From Candidatus Giovannonibacteria bacterium RIFCSPHIGHO2_02_43_16 (lineage in GTDB: Bacteria; Patescibacteriota; Minisyncoccia; JACPKW01; UBA11713): DNA of 10,078 nt. Below are positions 1 through 7,463 of this stretch, one piece after another. The notes beneath the pieces were generated by a model. It ran no database searches. It was not told where the DNA came from and was given only the letters and a program-made list of their open reading frames with translations. Numbering within the stretch: the stretch's first letter is position 1; each line of letters begins with the position of its first letter. The position numbers were made by a program, and so were the translations under genes. The stretch covers positions 1 to 10,078 of the forward strand of contig MFHJ01000045.1 of NCBI GenBank assembly GCA_001778545.1, in the 5' to 3' direction.

Positions 1-291
1 ACAGGCGGAAAACAGTATTTGGTTCGAGAAGGAGAGAAATTACGGGTTGAGAAATTACCTCTCGATAACAGCGCTTTAATCGCGTTTAATGAGGTTTTAG
101 CGGTTGGGGATGAGAACGGCATCGAAGCCGGTGCGCCCATTTTAAGCAATTTCAAAGTTGAAGCAGAACGAATTGGCGAGGGGAGATTTAAAAAAGTTAT
201 CGTTGCGCGATACCACTCCAAAACAAGATATCGCAAAACCAAAGGCCATAAACAGCATTTTACGGAAATTTTAATAAAAGAAATAAAATAA
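1..291 (+). CDS. rplU: Ribosomal protein bL21 (5' end cut by window)
   Basis: This is large-subunit ribosomal protein bL21, which binds 23S rRNA. The frame is open from base 1 and begins with T-G-G-K-Q-Y, the conserved near-N-terminal motif of L21, so only about six or seven residues lie outside the window. The TTG at 19 is an internal Leu codon, not the start. Ninety-six residues are visible. The middle holds the usual acidic patch (EVLAVGDENG) and the C-terminus has the basic rRNA-binding tail (YHSKTRYRKTKGHKQ). The family is usually about 100 residues, so the protein looks complete apart from the cut end. Its TAA stop directly abuts the stop of convergent recR at 292. The usual partner rpmA (L27) does not follow; it lies about 7 kb away on the other strand. 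Confidence 0.96.
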   Translation, partial: TGGKQYLVREGEKLRVEKLPLDNSALIAFNEVLAVGDENGIEAGAPILSNFKVEAERIGEGRFKKVIVARYHSKTRYRKTKGHKQHFTEILIKEIK

Positions 292-900
292 TCACTTACG
301 GTTCTCGAACGCGTGGCGCAATGTATCGCGGTCGGAGTATTCGAGCTCGGTGCCGGTTGAGAGGCCGCGGCCAAGATTTGTAATCTTGAGTCCGCGGTTT
401 TTTATCGTCTCCGAGAGCATTTCCTCGATAAAGTGCCGCGTCATATCGCCTTCGGTTGTCGCCGAGAGCGCTAAGACGATTTCTTTGATCGAATTAGTTT
501 CATTGATTCGCGATTTTAATTCTTTAAGATTTAGCTTATCTTTTTTCTCAGGCTTGAGCGGGGAGAGAAGTCCCCCCAAAATAAAATACCCCCCGTCATA
601 AATTCCATTTTTTTCTATATTTTCTAGATCGGCGTCTTTTTCAAGAACCAGAAGCTTTGACTCATCACGTGAAGGATTTTCGCAGACGGCGCAATATTTC
701 GCTTTACCGGAAAATATCCGAAAACATCTTCTACAGCGCGATATTTCTTCGTTTATTTTTAAAATCGAGCTTGCCAATTCTTTTAAATATTTGGGATTTT
801 GATCTGCCAACGCATAGACGAATCTTCTTGCCTGTCTTGGGCCGATTCCGGGAAAACGCTGAAATAGCTCGGTCAATTTTGAAATTATCGGGTCACTCAT
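292..900 (-). CDS. recR: Recombination mediator RecR
   Basis: RecR works with RecO (and RecF) to load RecA on gapped single-stranded DNA. The 202-residue length is normal. Domains in order are a helix-hairpin-helix (FPGIGPRQARRF, about 16-27), a four-cysteine zinc finger (C56, C59, C70, C73) and a Toprim domain (about 83-178, with TTEGD at 148-152). The C-terminal conserved segment is GRGLSTGTELEY. The frame stays open to 978, but the start at 900 gives the family-typical M-S-D-P-I-I and a normal length. That ATG overlaps the dnaB stop by 8 bp and is preceded by GAGG three bases upstream, one of the few Shine-Dalgarno-like sites here, so translational coupling to dnaB is likely. Where E. coli RecR reads NPTVEGEAT this protein reads SATTEGDMT, a moderate divergence of the Toprim loop. 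Confidence 0.95.
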   Translation of the reverse strand: MSDPIISKLTELFQRFPGIGPRQARRFVYALADQNPKYLKELASSILKINEEISRCRRCFRIFSGKAKYCAVCENPSRDESKLLVLEKDADLENIEKNGIYDGGYFILGGLLSPLKPEKKDKLNLKELKSRINETNSIKEIVLALSATTEGDMTRHFIEEMLSETIKNRGLKITNLGRGLSTGTELEYSDRDTLRHAFENRK

Positions 901-2299
901 TAACCTCAAAATTATCGTAATCGGAATGCGAATCGAGCGAAGTGAATGTTGCCTTGTCAGGATTGAAATAAAGATCAATCTTGCCCAATGGGCCGTTTCT
1001 GTGCTTCGCGATCATTATTTCAGCTTGATTTGGCCTTGAAGAATTTTCTTTATACCTATCTTCGCGATAAATAAACAAAACTACATCCGCATCCTGTTCG
1101 ATTGAACCTGACTCGCGAAGATCGGACAGGCGGGGGATTGGCGGATGCCGGCTTTCAACCGCCCGCGAAAGCTGGGAGACGGCAAGAACTGGAACATTCA
1201 ACTCTTTTGCCAAAGCTTTTAGCGATCGGGAAATTTCAGTAACCTGCTGAACCATGCTTTCAGAGGATGTCCGCGGCTGCATTAGCTGGAGATAATCGAT
1301 GACTATCAATCCCAATTTTTCATTATCCGCTTGCAGTCGCCTCCCCATCGCTCTCATTTGAAGAATATTATTTGAGGCTTCGTCGTCAATATAGAGCGGG
1401 GCCTTAGAAAGGCGTCCCAGCGCGTCCCTTATTCTAGAGAAATCATCGCCATCATCCGGAATTCTTCCAGTCCTTAATTTCCAAAGATCCACATGCGCTT
1501 CGGCGGATATAAAACGGTCGACCAATTGCTGAGTGGACATTTCAAGAGAAAAAATGCCCACAGGTATATTTTTATGAACTGCGGCGTAGCGCGCTATATC
1601 AAGCGCTAAAGATGTTTTTCCGAATGACGGCCGCGCCGCCAAAATTATCAAATCGGATTTTTGGAATCCCGCCAAAACGCTATCCAAATCTTTGAATCCA
1701 GTCGGGACGCCGCTTAATTCACCTTTGTTTTTATGTAAATTATCGTATCGCTCGAATGCTTCCCTGAGCGGCTGGTCGAGCGGAACGAATCTCTGATGCA
1801 ACGATCTCTGTGCGAGAGAAAATACCTTTTTTTCAGCTTCGTCCAGAAGAGCGTCGGTATCTTCGTTTTCATTGTATCCAAGTTCCCCCAATTCCCCCGA
1901 GACTTGAATCAAGTCGCGTAACACCTTTTTCTTATGAACAAGCTCGGCGTAATGACGGACGTTCGAGGAGGTCGGGACAGCGTTTACCAAAGTCGTCAGA
2001 CAAGAAACCCCGCCTATTTGTTCAAGATTCCCTTTTTCTCTAAGCCGGGACGACACAGACAGAACGTCGATTGGCTCTCTTCGTTCGAAAAGTTCCATAA
2101 TCGCAATAAAGATTTCTTGATGGTTCAGGCGGTAAAAATCCTCCGCTTTGATTACGTCCATAACCTTATATATCGCGCTGCCGTCAACGAGCAAAGACCC
2201 CAAAGTTGAAATCTCTGCGTCTATGTTTTGGGGAGGCATCTTCATTGCTTTTGAATGAAATGGCGATTCTATTGGCTTCGATGCTGATTTCTCGTCCAT
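893..2299 (-). CDS. dnaB: Replicative DNA helicase DnaB
   Basis: DnaB is the hexameric 5'-3' helicase of the replication fork. The protein has 468 residues. The N-terminal helical domain starts at MPPQNIDAE (21-29) and runs to about residue 120, followed by a linker and the RecA-like motor. Walker A is ARPSFGKTS (222-230, with K228 and T229). The catalytic Glu is E253 in SLEMS, Walker B is LIVIDYLQL (331-339, D335), and LSDLRESGSIEQDAD is at 391-405. The K-x-R-N-G-P element with the arginine finger is at 432-437. No intein interrupts the Walker or DLRESG regions. The first ATG (2299) gives a 20-residue extension before the usual MPPQN start; M19 or M21 could be the true start, and none has a Shine-Dalgarno. 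It lies 65 bp behind cysS and overlaps recR by 8 bp, so cotranscription is likely. Confidence 0.96.
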   Translation of the reverse strand: MDEKSASKPIESPFHSKAMKMPPQNIDAEISTLGSLLVDGSAIYKVMDVIKAEDFYRLNHQEIFIAIMELFERREPIDVLSVSSRLREKGNLEQIGGVSCLTTLVNAVPTSSNVRHYAELVHKKKVLRDLIQVSGELGELGYNENEDTDALLDEAEKKVFSLAQRSLHQRFVPLDQPLREAFERYDNLHKNKGELSGVPTGFKDLDSVLAGFQKSDLIILAARPSFGKTSLALDIARYAAVHKNIPVGIFSLEMSTQQLVDRFISAEAHVDLWKLRTGRIPDDGDDFSRIRDALGRLSKAPLYIDDEASNNILQMRAMGRRLQADNEKLGLIVIDYLQLMQPRTSSESMVQQVTEISRSLKALAKELNVPVLAVSQLSRAVESRHPPIPRLSDLRESGSIEQDADVVLFIYREDRYKENSSRPNQAEIMIAKHRNGPLGKIDLYFNPDKATFTSLDSHSDYDNFEVNE

Positions 2300-2364
2300 A
2301 GCTTATTTACTTAAGATAAGGCTCGCCCTAAAACCGAGCAAGCCCGAAAATGAATAACTTGTGC

Positions 2365-3681
2365 TTAACTAACTTTCCTAAGCTTGGCGCCGCCGGGCGT
2401 ATCCTCTATTATATATCCGTCCTCGAGAATTCTATTTCGTATCGCGTCTGCTTCTCTCCACTTTTTTCCTTTTCGCAAGACCTCTCTTTTCCTAAGAAGT
2501 TTTTCTAACTCGATATTTGCCCTCACTTTCTTTAATTTATCAAGCCCCAGTCCTAAAATTTTATCAGCGTAGAGTATTTCGTCTTTACCTTTCGCTTTCC
2601 AGACCAGCGCCAAAGCCTTCGGAATGTTTAAATCGTCGTTTATAGCCGTGAGAAGCTCCACTCTAAACTTCCTTAAAACTTTAGCACCGGACTTCGGCGC
2701 CGAGATCGTTTTTCCCTCCAATTTTTTTCTGGCATTCCTCGCGGCCGAAAGCGACTCCCATGTGAATGATAGGGGAGAGCGGTAACGCGCAGTTAGCGTC
2801 AAATATCGGAAGTCAAGCGATTCAAATCCTCTGCTCTGGATATCTTGAAGCGTATAAATATTGCCGAGCGATTTGGCCATTTTCTTGCCGCCTATGTTCA
2901 AATGCTCTCCTTCGACAAAAAATCTGACAAATTTTTTTCCATATGCGGCTTCCGCCTGCGCTATCTCATTTTCATGGTGAGGAAAAATTAAATCGACGCC
3001 GCCCGTATGGATATCGATGGGCATCCCGAGATATTTTACAGACATCGCCGAGCATTCGATGTGCCATCCAGGGCGGCCTTCGCCGAATGGTGCCGCCCAA
3101 GAGGGCTCATTTTCTTTCTTGAATTTCCACAGCGCGAAATCCTGCGCATTATTTTTTTCATATTCGTCGCTGCTTACCCGAGCCCCAATTTTAAGCTCCC
3201 GCGCCTTCAGTCTGGAAAACTTTCCGTAATTTTTGAATTTTGAGATGTCAAAGTAAATTCCATCCTTCGTTTTGTACGCAACTTGCTTTTTTAGAAGAAT
3301 ATCAGTTATTTTAATCATTTCTCTGATGTGGTCGGTCGCGCGAGTATATTTTTCGGACGGCAAAATATTGAGGCTATCGACATCCGCCAAAAATGATTTT
3401 TCGTAAAATAACGTGTAATCTTTAAGTTTTTTGCCTGAATCCTTCGCACCTCGGATTGTTTTATCATCAACATCGGTAAGGTTCATTATTTCCCGCACGC
3501 GATAGCCGTTTAATTCGAGCGTCCGCCTCAAGAGGTCGTCGAAAATAAAAGTTCTCAAATTGCCGATATGGACAAAATCATACACGGTCGGCCCGCAGGC
3601 GTAAAAGCTGACTGTTTTCCCTTTCAATGGTTTAAAATTCTCCTTTTTTCTCGAGAGGGCGTTATACAGTTTAAGCGGCAT
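2365..3681 (-). CDS. cysS: Cysteinyl-tRNA synthetase
   Basis: This class I synthetase charges tRNA-Cys with cysteine using ATP. It has 438 residues, slightly shorter than the E. coli enzyme. The catalytic zinc ligands are all present: C29 (in YACGPTVYD), C210 (GWHIEC), H235 and E239 (FPHHENE). The HIGH signature appears as H-I-G-N (38-41) and the KMSKS loop as K-M-A-K-S (267-271), a tolerated Ser-to-Ala change. The helical anticodon-binding region follows and ends in the typical EADAIRNRILEDGYIIEDT segment. The ATG at 3681 gives a standard N-terminus (MPLKLYNALSRKKE). It lies 9 bp after the EamA-family gene. No Shine-Dalgarno is present, but a TTGCCC-N17-TAAAAT element ends six bases before the ATG, so it may have its own promoter as well as operon read-through. 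Confidence 0.96.
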   Translation of the reverse strand: MPLKLYNALSRKKENFKPLKGKTVSFYACGPTVYDFVHIGNLRTFIFDDLLRRTLELNGYRVREIMNLTDVDDKTIRGAKDSGKKLKDYTLFYEKSFLADVDSLNILPSEKYTRATDHIREMIKITDILLKKQVAYKTKDGIYFDISKFKNYGKFSRLKARELKIGARVSSDEYEKNNAQDFALWKFKKENEPSWAAPFGEGRPGWHIECSAMSVKYLGMPIDIHTGGVDLIFPHHENEIAQAEAAYGKKFVRFFVEGEHLNIGGKKMAKSLGNIYTLQDIQSRGFESLDFRYLTLTARYRSPLSFTWESLSAARNARKKLEGKTISAPKSGAKVLRKFRVELLTAINDDLNIPKALALVWKAKGKDEILYADKILGLGLDKLKKVRANIELEKLLRKREVLRKGKKWREADAIRNRILEDGYIIEDTPGGAKLRKVS

Positions 3682-3687
3682 TTTTAT

Positions 3688-3716
3688 ATTTTATGCTTGT
3701 GTATAGAATTGGGCAA
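3688..3716 (-). promoter_or_regulatory. Possible internal promoter for cysS
   Basis: On the minus strand TTGCCC (3711-3716, four of six) is 17 bp from TAAAAT (3688-3693, five of six). The -10 ends six bases before the cysS ATG and contains the stop codon of the upstream EamA-family gene. This would give a leaderless cysS transcript. Confidence 0.4.
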
Positions 3717-4542
3717 TCGCGATAGATAGAAGGGCAATGGCAAATGCGATAATTTTCTTTCGGTCGATTTTTTCTTTCAGGATAAATATTGCCGCGAAAT
3801 AAACAAGAATAGGCTGAATTGAGAATAGCAGCATCGTATAAACTATTCCTAAACGCTGGTATGAAAAATAAAACAGTATCCACGCGATTGAAGTTAAAAC
3901 ATTGGTCAAGACTAAAAACCATATGGCATGGGCTGAAATAGTTTTAATCTGTTTTTGAAAAAATGGCGCCACAGCCGCGGTTACCGCGCCCATACGCAGC
4001 ATTTCCAATGAAATCGGGTTCCAGTCAGAAAGAAGGATTTTAGACACTGCGGCGGCCAACGGCGCCATGGTCAGCGACCATATTAAAAATGGAAGAGTAT
4101 CCTTTTTGATTAGTAAATGGCCTTTTTTTAAATGCGACCAGACAATCGCGGCAGACGCGATAAGCGCCGGGATTAAAATAAAATAATTTCTCTCGTCAGA
4201 AAATGCTAGGCCGGAGAAAATAATTACTGGAAGGGCGGTAAGCAATCCGATGACTTCCATTTCGCTAAGCTTATCGCGCTTAAGAGCCCGGTAATAAATC
4301 ACATTGCTGGCGATAGTCAGCGCAACAGAGGCAAAAAGCCACCAAAATGTTTTGTATATCAATTCTCTGCTTATCGGCGGATCGAAGGTAAAAAAAATCA
4401 GCAGATTTATAAAAAATATGAGCGGAAAACTTACGCCAATATATCCGCGAAAATCTATTTTCTTGAAAGATAAAATTACTTTATCTAACGAAAAAGAAGC
4501 CGCCTGAAGTACGGCGGATAAAATCGGAAAAATTAAATCCAT
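3691..4542 (-). CDS. EamA/DMT-family membrane transporter
   Basis: This 283-residue polytopic protein of the drug/metabolite transporter superfamily exports or imports a small metabolite. The substrate cannot be told from sequence. It reads as two EamA repeats, roughly residues 1-136 and 150-281, with about ten hydrophobic helices in total. Each repeat contains a recognisable YYRAL or YFSYQRLG segment followed by helices. The second repeat ends in the typical LKEKIDRKKIIAFAIALLS signature near residues 255-273. Its start overlaps the end of the CorA-like gene by 10 bp, and cysS follows after 9 bp, so it sits in the middle of a minus-strand transcription unit. No Shine-Dalgarno is visible, so coupling to corA translation is plausible. 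Possible roles include amino-acid or sugar efflux, but this is not resolved. Confidence 0.88.
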   Translation of the reverse strand: MDLIFPILSAVLQAASFSLDKVILSFKKIDFRGYIGVSFPLIFFINLLIFFTFDPPISRELIYKTFWWLFASVALTIASNVIYYRALKRDKLSEMEVIGLLTALPVIIFSGLAFSDERNYFILIPALIASAAIVWSHLKKGHLLIKKDTLPFLIWSLTMAPLAAAVSKILLSDWNPISLEMLRMGAVTAAVAPFFQKQIKTISAHAIWFLVLTNVLTSIAWILFYFSYQRLGIVYTMLLFSIQPILVYFAAIFILKEKIDRKKIIAFAIALLSIAIAQFYTQA

Positions 4543-5447
4543 TTTCTAGATTTAAAAAAGATAAGCATTCCGAAAACTACGAGAATCATTATGCCGGCGA
4601 TTATCCAGAAATCGTTCGGACGCCCGACTATCGGCCGGGATATCGTATCGATCGCGAAAATCGACGCGATCAAAGATAAAGGGAATGTAAGGAGGGCGAG
4701 CATCGTGAATATTTTAACCGTCTCACTTGAACGCCGGGATTGGAGGGCGTTATAGGTGTCGTAAAGAACTTCGAGGGAATCCTTGTCATTTTCCGCCAGC
4801 AAAATGATCCGCCGATAGCTTTGCGTAAGCTCGCGCGTTCCTTTTATAAAATCCGGCCCCAAGGTCGCGCGAGCGAGTGGAGCAAATTCTTCCATTACCA
4901 TTCCGTGCGGACGAATAGAGCGAGAGAAATCAAGAATATCGCGCCGCAAAAGGGAGATTTCCTCAATAAGTTCCTTCCGCTCGACTGAAAATATTCTGTC
5001 TTCAATGCGGTCGATCTTTTTCTGGATATGGTCTAATTCGCCTAAAAGATGGCGATAGATGTTTTCCCAGATATAATAAAGGATCCCGCGCGAATCTCTC
5101 TCGAATATTTCCGCTCGAAGTTTTGCATCCGCATGAATTTTTTTGAAAATATTTCGCAGCGGCTCAATGGGTTCGTAGTGGATGGTCAGGAGGAATTTTT
5201 CGCCGACAACCATGTCAAGTTCGCGCGAGTGGTGATGATCTTTATTGTGGTCGTAGATTGGCAAAGGAAGGATTAGATATAGATACTTTCCATGGCTTTC
5301 TGCCTTTGGATGGAAACTTGGCCGCGAAATTTCCTCTGAGATAGGGCGCGGAAGCGAAAGCTCCCTGGTTAATTCAGAAATTTCATTGGGGGAAGGGTTA
5401 TACGCGTCAACCCAAAGTATTCCGCTCTGATCCATCCTTGATAGCAT
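4533..5447 (-). CDS. CorA-family divalent cation transporter, GMN motif altered
   Basis: CorA proteins are pentameric Mg2+ (or Co2+/Ni2+) channels with a large cytoplasmic funnel and two C-terminal helices. This 304-residue protein has that plan. An alpha/beta N-terminal domain (1-115, including LWVDAYNPSPNEI) is followed by a long charged helical stalk (about 118-245), TM1 (about 246-264) and TM2 (about 279-298), and it ends in the basic tail KSRKWI. The conserved P-I-V-G-x-P-N-x-F-W loop before TM2 is present. At the end of TM1, where the family has G-M-N, the sequence reads A265-I266-D267, so the canonical selectivity motif is missing. Ion selectivity, or even transport, is therefore uncertain. 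The ATG at 5447 is used; M5 is an alternative start. It is divergent from the S41 protease gene with only 37 bp between them, and heads the minus-strand block. Confidence 0.88.
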   Translation of the reverse strand: MLSRMDQSGILWVDAYNPSPNEISELTRELSLPRPISEEISRPSFHPKAESHGKYLYLILPLPIYDHNKDHHHSRELDMVVGEKFLLTIHYEPIEPLRNIFKKIHADAKLRAEIFERDSRGILYYIWENIYRHLLGELDHIQKKIDRIEDRIFSVERKELIEEISLLRRDILDFSRSIRPHGMVMEEFAPLARATLGPDFIKGTRELTQSYRRIILLAENDKDSLEVLYDTYNALQSRRSSETVKIFTMLALLTFPLSLIASIFAIDTISRPIVGRPNDFWIIAGIMILVVFGMLIFFKSRKWI

Positions 5448-5466
5448 GATTATCTTATTCTAATAT
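5438..5466 (+). promoter_or_regulatory. Sigma70-type promoter for the S41 protease gene
   Basis: TTGATA (5438-5443, five of six to the -35 consensus) is separated by exactly 17 bp from TAATAT (5461-5466, four of six to the -10). Transcription would start near 5473, leaving a leader of about 12 nt with no Shine-Dalgarno before the ATG at 5485. The -35 lies inside the first codons of divergent corA. On the other strand TATATT (5462-5467) overlaps the -10, and TAGAAT (5457-5462) lies nine bases before the corA ATG, so the same 37-bp gap probably fires both ways. Confidence 0.5.
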
Positions 5467-5484
5467 ATGTAAGTACCTCTTGCT

Positions 5485-6729
5485 ATGGAAATTTCTGGGA
5501 GAAGGAAAATATATTTTATCCTATCGGCGCTCATCGTTATTAGCGCTTCTTTTGCACTTGGCGCCGCTTTTGGGTATAATCAGCGGCCGGAAATCGAACG
5601 TGTCCTCGGCGTTATTAATAAATCCGAGCCTATCCCCGATACAATTGATTTTTCCCCATTTTGGAAGGTATGGAGAATAGTCGGCGAAAAATATGGTCTG
5701 CCCGAAGAGATTGATCGGCAGAAGATGGTTTGGGGCGCGATTAACGGTCTTTTATCATCCTTAGACGACCCATATACCGTATTTTTTCCGCCGGCGGAAA
5801 AAGAACTATTTGAATCTGAAATTAGGGGTAATTTTGAAGGAGTTGGGATGGAAATTGCCCTAAAAGATGGGGTATTGACAGTAATTGCTCCTCTGAAAGG
5901 GACGCCGGCCGCCAATGCTGGGATCAAAGCTGGTGATAAGATTCTTAAGATTGATGACAGGGAGACGGATAAAATGAGCGTTGAGGAGGCCGTTAGCCAC
6001 ATCAGGGGACCTAAGGGATCATCGGTTAAACTTACCGTATTTTCATCCGGCGCTGATAAGCCGCGCGATCTTAACGTTGTCCGGGACACTATACAAGTTC
6101 CAGCCGTTGAAACTGAAACGAACTTAAGTGACGGCGTATTTATAATTAAAATAAACAGTTTTTCAGAACGCGCAGCATTCGAATTCCAAAAAGCGCTGCG
6201 GGAATTTGTGTTATCCAAGACCAATAAATTAATAATCGATGTGCGCGGAAACCCAGGAGGGTATCTTGACAGCGCAGTAGAAATCGCTTCGTGGTTCCTT
6301 GAGATTGGAAAGCCGGTGCTTCGAGAAAAATATAAAGACGGCAAAGAAGACGTTTTGCGCTCAAGGGGGTACAACGCCTTTCCATCTACGCCGATCGTCG
6401 TCTTGATTAACGAAGGGTCTGCCTCCGCGTCAGAAATTTTAGCTGGGGCGCTCCGCGATAATGGAAAAGCAAAACTAGTCGGCAAGAAAACTTTCGGAAA
6501 GGGCTCTGTGCAGGAACCCATTGACATTAAAGACAGTTCGTTAGCCGTAGTTGGCATGCTTAAAATCACAATCGCCAGATGGCTGACGCCAAATGGAGAG
6601 GATATAACGAAGCAGGGGATTAAACCGGATTACGAAATCGATAACGCTACGCCAGATGAAGTCAAAGCAAAAAAAGATCCTCAAATTTCTAAAGCCCTCG
6701 AAATTCTAAAAGATTGGCCTTTGAGATAA
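5485..6729 (+). CDS. S41 carboxyl-terminal processing protease (CtpA/Prc-like)
   Basis: This extracytoplasmic serine protease of MEROPS family S41 typically trims or degrades envelope proteins by recognising their C-termini. It has 414 residues. An N-terminal signal anchor (about 9-30, after basic GRRK) is followed by a short tail-specific protease N-domain. The PDZ domain (about 112-200) includes EGVGMEI and GIKAGDKILKIDD. The catalytic core contains the substrate-cradle motif DVRGNPGGYLD (252-262). The Ser-Lys dyad is S314 in GSASASE and K339 in FGKGSVQ, 25 residues apart as in E. coli Prc (S430/K455), so it should be active. The anchor predicts a location outside the cytoplasmic membrane. 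The ATG at 5485 follows an in-frame stop at 5470. rplI starts 2 bp after its TAA, so the two are probably cotranscribed. Confidence 0.95.
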   Translation: MEISGRRKIYFILSALIVISASFALGAAFGYNQRPEIERVLGVINKSEPIPDTIDFSPFWKVWRIVGEKYGLPEEIDRQKMVWGAINGLLSSLDDPYTVFFPPAEKELFESEIRGNFEGVGMEIALKDGVLTVIAPLKGTPAANAGIKAGDKILKIDDRETDKMSVEEAVSHIRGPKGSSVKLTVFSSGADKPRDLNVVRDTIQVPAVETETNLSDGVFIIKINSFSERAAFEFQKALREFVLSKTNKLIIDVRGNPGGYLDSAVEIASWFLEIGKPVLREKYKDGKEDVLRSRGYNAFPSTPIVVLINEGSASASEILAGALRDNGKAKLVGKKTFGKGSVQEPIDIKDSSLAVVGMLKITIARWLTPNGEDITKQGIKPDYEIDNATPDEVKAKKDPQISKALEILKDWPLR

Positions 6730-6731
6730 AT

Positions 6732-7181
6732 ATGAAAATAGTATTGGAAAAAGACGTCGTCGGCATTGGAAAACGCGGCGACATGAAAGAAGTTCGGGAC
6801 GGGTTTTTTAGGAATTTTTTGATGCCCAATAAGCTGGCCGTTTTGGCGACAAAAGAAAAAATGAAGGAGATCGAGCGAATGGCCGAACTGAAAGAAAAAA
6901 CCAAAAAAATATCGCAGGAGAAAAGCGCCAGTGAAATAAATAAGCTTTCCGGGAAGATAATCGCGTTTGATTGGAAGGCAAGCGAGAAGGGGAGTCTTTA
7001 CAAGGCAGTCACGCCAAAAGATATCGTGAAAAAATTAGCTGAGGAAGGTTTTACCGAAGTTCAACCTGAATGGATTACTCTTGAAAAGCCGGTCAAAGAA
7101 GCCGGAAAATTCGAATTAGAAATAAAAAGCCCGTCAGGAAAAAGCACGAAAGCCTTTATTGAGATTCGGGGACAACGCTAA
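6732..7181 (+). CDS. rplI: Ribosomal protein bL9
   Basis: bL9 binds 23S rRNA through its N-terminal domain and projects from the base of the L1 stalk. The protein has 149 residues, the normal length. The N-terminal domain carries the L9 signature (G13, G16, V21, G24, N28-F29-L30). A long Lys/Glu-rich connecting helix spans about 41-76, and a C-terminal domain runs to GQR. The ATG at 6732 gives the canonical MKIVLEKDV start; the frame is open upstream, but the extra codons belong to the end of the S41 gene. It starts 2 bp after the protease stop and lacks a Shine-Dalgarno. Its last 26 bases overlap the end of convergent rpmA. As I recall, some CPR lineages lack L9, so its presence fits Parcubacteria better than Microgenomates; this lineage hint is inference. 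Confidence 0.95.
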   Translation: MKIVLEKDVVGIGKRGDMKEVRDGFFRNFLMPNKLAVLATKEKMKEIERMAELKEKTKKISQEKSASEINKLSGKIIAFDWKASEKGSLYKAVTPKDIVKKLAEEGFTEVQPEWITLEKPVKEAGKFELEIKSPSGKSTKAFIEIRGQR

Positions 7182-7440
7182 CCATGCTTACTTTGGAAAT
7201 TTTTCCGTTGAAAGAATTCTTCCGCTTTATGGAAAATTTAACTAATCCGTCGCGCATGGCGTACAAAGTCCAGTCCCTGCCGGCTTTTACATTCTCTCCT
7301 GGATAAAATTTTGTTCCTCTCTGGCGGACGATTATTGATCCGGTTTTGGCTTTTTGGCCGGCGGAAAGCTTCACGCCCAAATATTTGGGTTTAGAATCTC
7401 TTAAATTTGACGTTGATCCTGTTGCTTTTGTATGTGCCAT
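7156..7440 (-). CDS. rpmA: Ribosomal protein bL27
   Basis: bL27 reaches toward the peptidyl-transferase centre with its flexible N-terminus. The protein has 94 residues. It begins directly with M-A-H-T-K-A, so it lacks the cleavable N-terminal extension found in Firmicutes and needs no Prp-type processing. The core GSIIVRQRGTKFYPGENV (34-51) and DGLVKF (64-69) are typical. It is separated from rplU by about 7 kb and lies on the opposite strand, whereas most bacteria keep rplU-rpmA together. Its 3' end overlaps rplI by 26 bp, and it is divergent from the Ada-like gene with 29 bp between start codons. TAGCCA-N17-TATTAT upstream is a likely promoter, giving a short leader without a Shine-Dalgarno. 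Confidence 0.96.
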   Translation of the reverse strand: MAHTKATGSTSNLRDSKPKYLGVKLSAGQKAKTGSIIVRQRGTKFYPGENVKAGRDWTLYAMRDGLVKFSIKRKNSFNGKISKVSMVSVVPESQ

Positions 7441-7457
7441 AATTTCTGAAAACTTTA

Positions 7458-7463
7458 TATAAT
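7458..7463 (+). promoter_or_regulatory. Perfect -10 box 6 nt before the Ada-like gene start
   Basis: TATAAT ends exactly six bases before the ATG at 7470. Transcription starting about seven bases after the box would begin on or next to the A of the ATG, giving a leaderless mRNA. No convincing -35 is seen at 16-18 bp, and no Shine-Dalgarno is present. It overlaps the rpmA -10 on the other strand. Confidence 0.5.

Noticed and set aside
901..978. Longer recR form starting at 978
   Set aside because: The extra 26 residues are dnaB codons in another frame and do not resemble RecR. The ATG at 900 gives the normal length and overlaps the dnaB stop.
1810..2209. Plus-strand open frames of 77 and 91 codons opposite dnaB
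   Set aside because: They are shadows in the DnaB N-terminal region, with no motif and no promoter.
2315..2347. Possible terminator hairpin between cysS and dnaB (GCTCG/CGAGC stem)
   Set aside because: The stem is only 5 bp with a 9-nt loop and is followed by CTTATCTT rather than a T-run. It does not read as an intrinsic terminator on either strand.
5580..6569. Long 329-codon open frame on the minus strand opposite the S41 protease gene
   Set aside because: It is a shadow of the protease codons: Ser-rich, without domains, and the sense strand has an intact Ser-Lys catalytic dyad.
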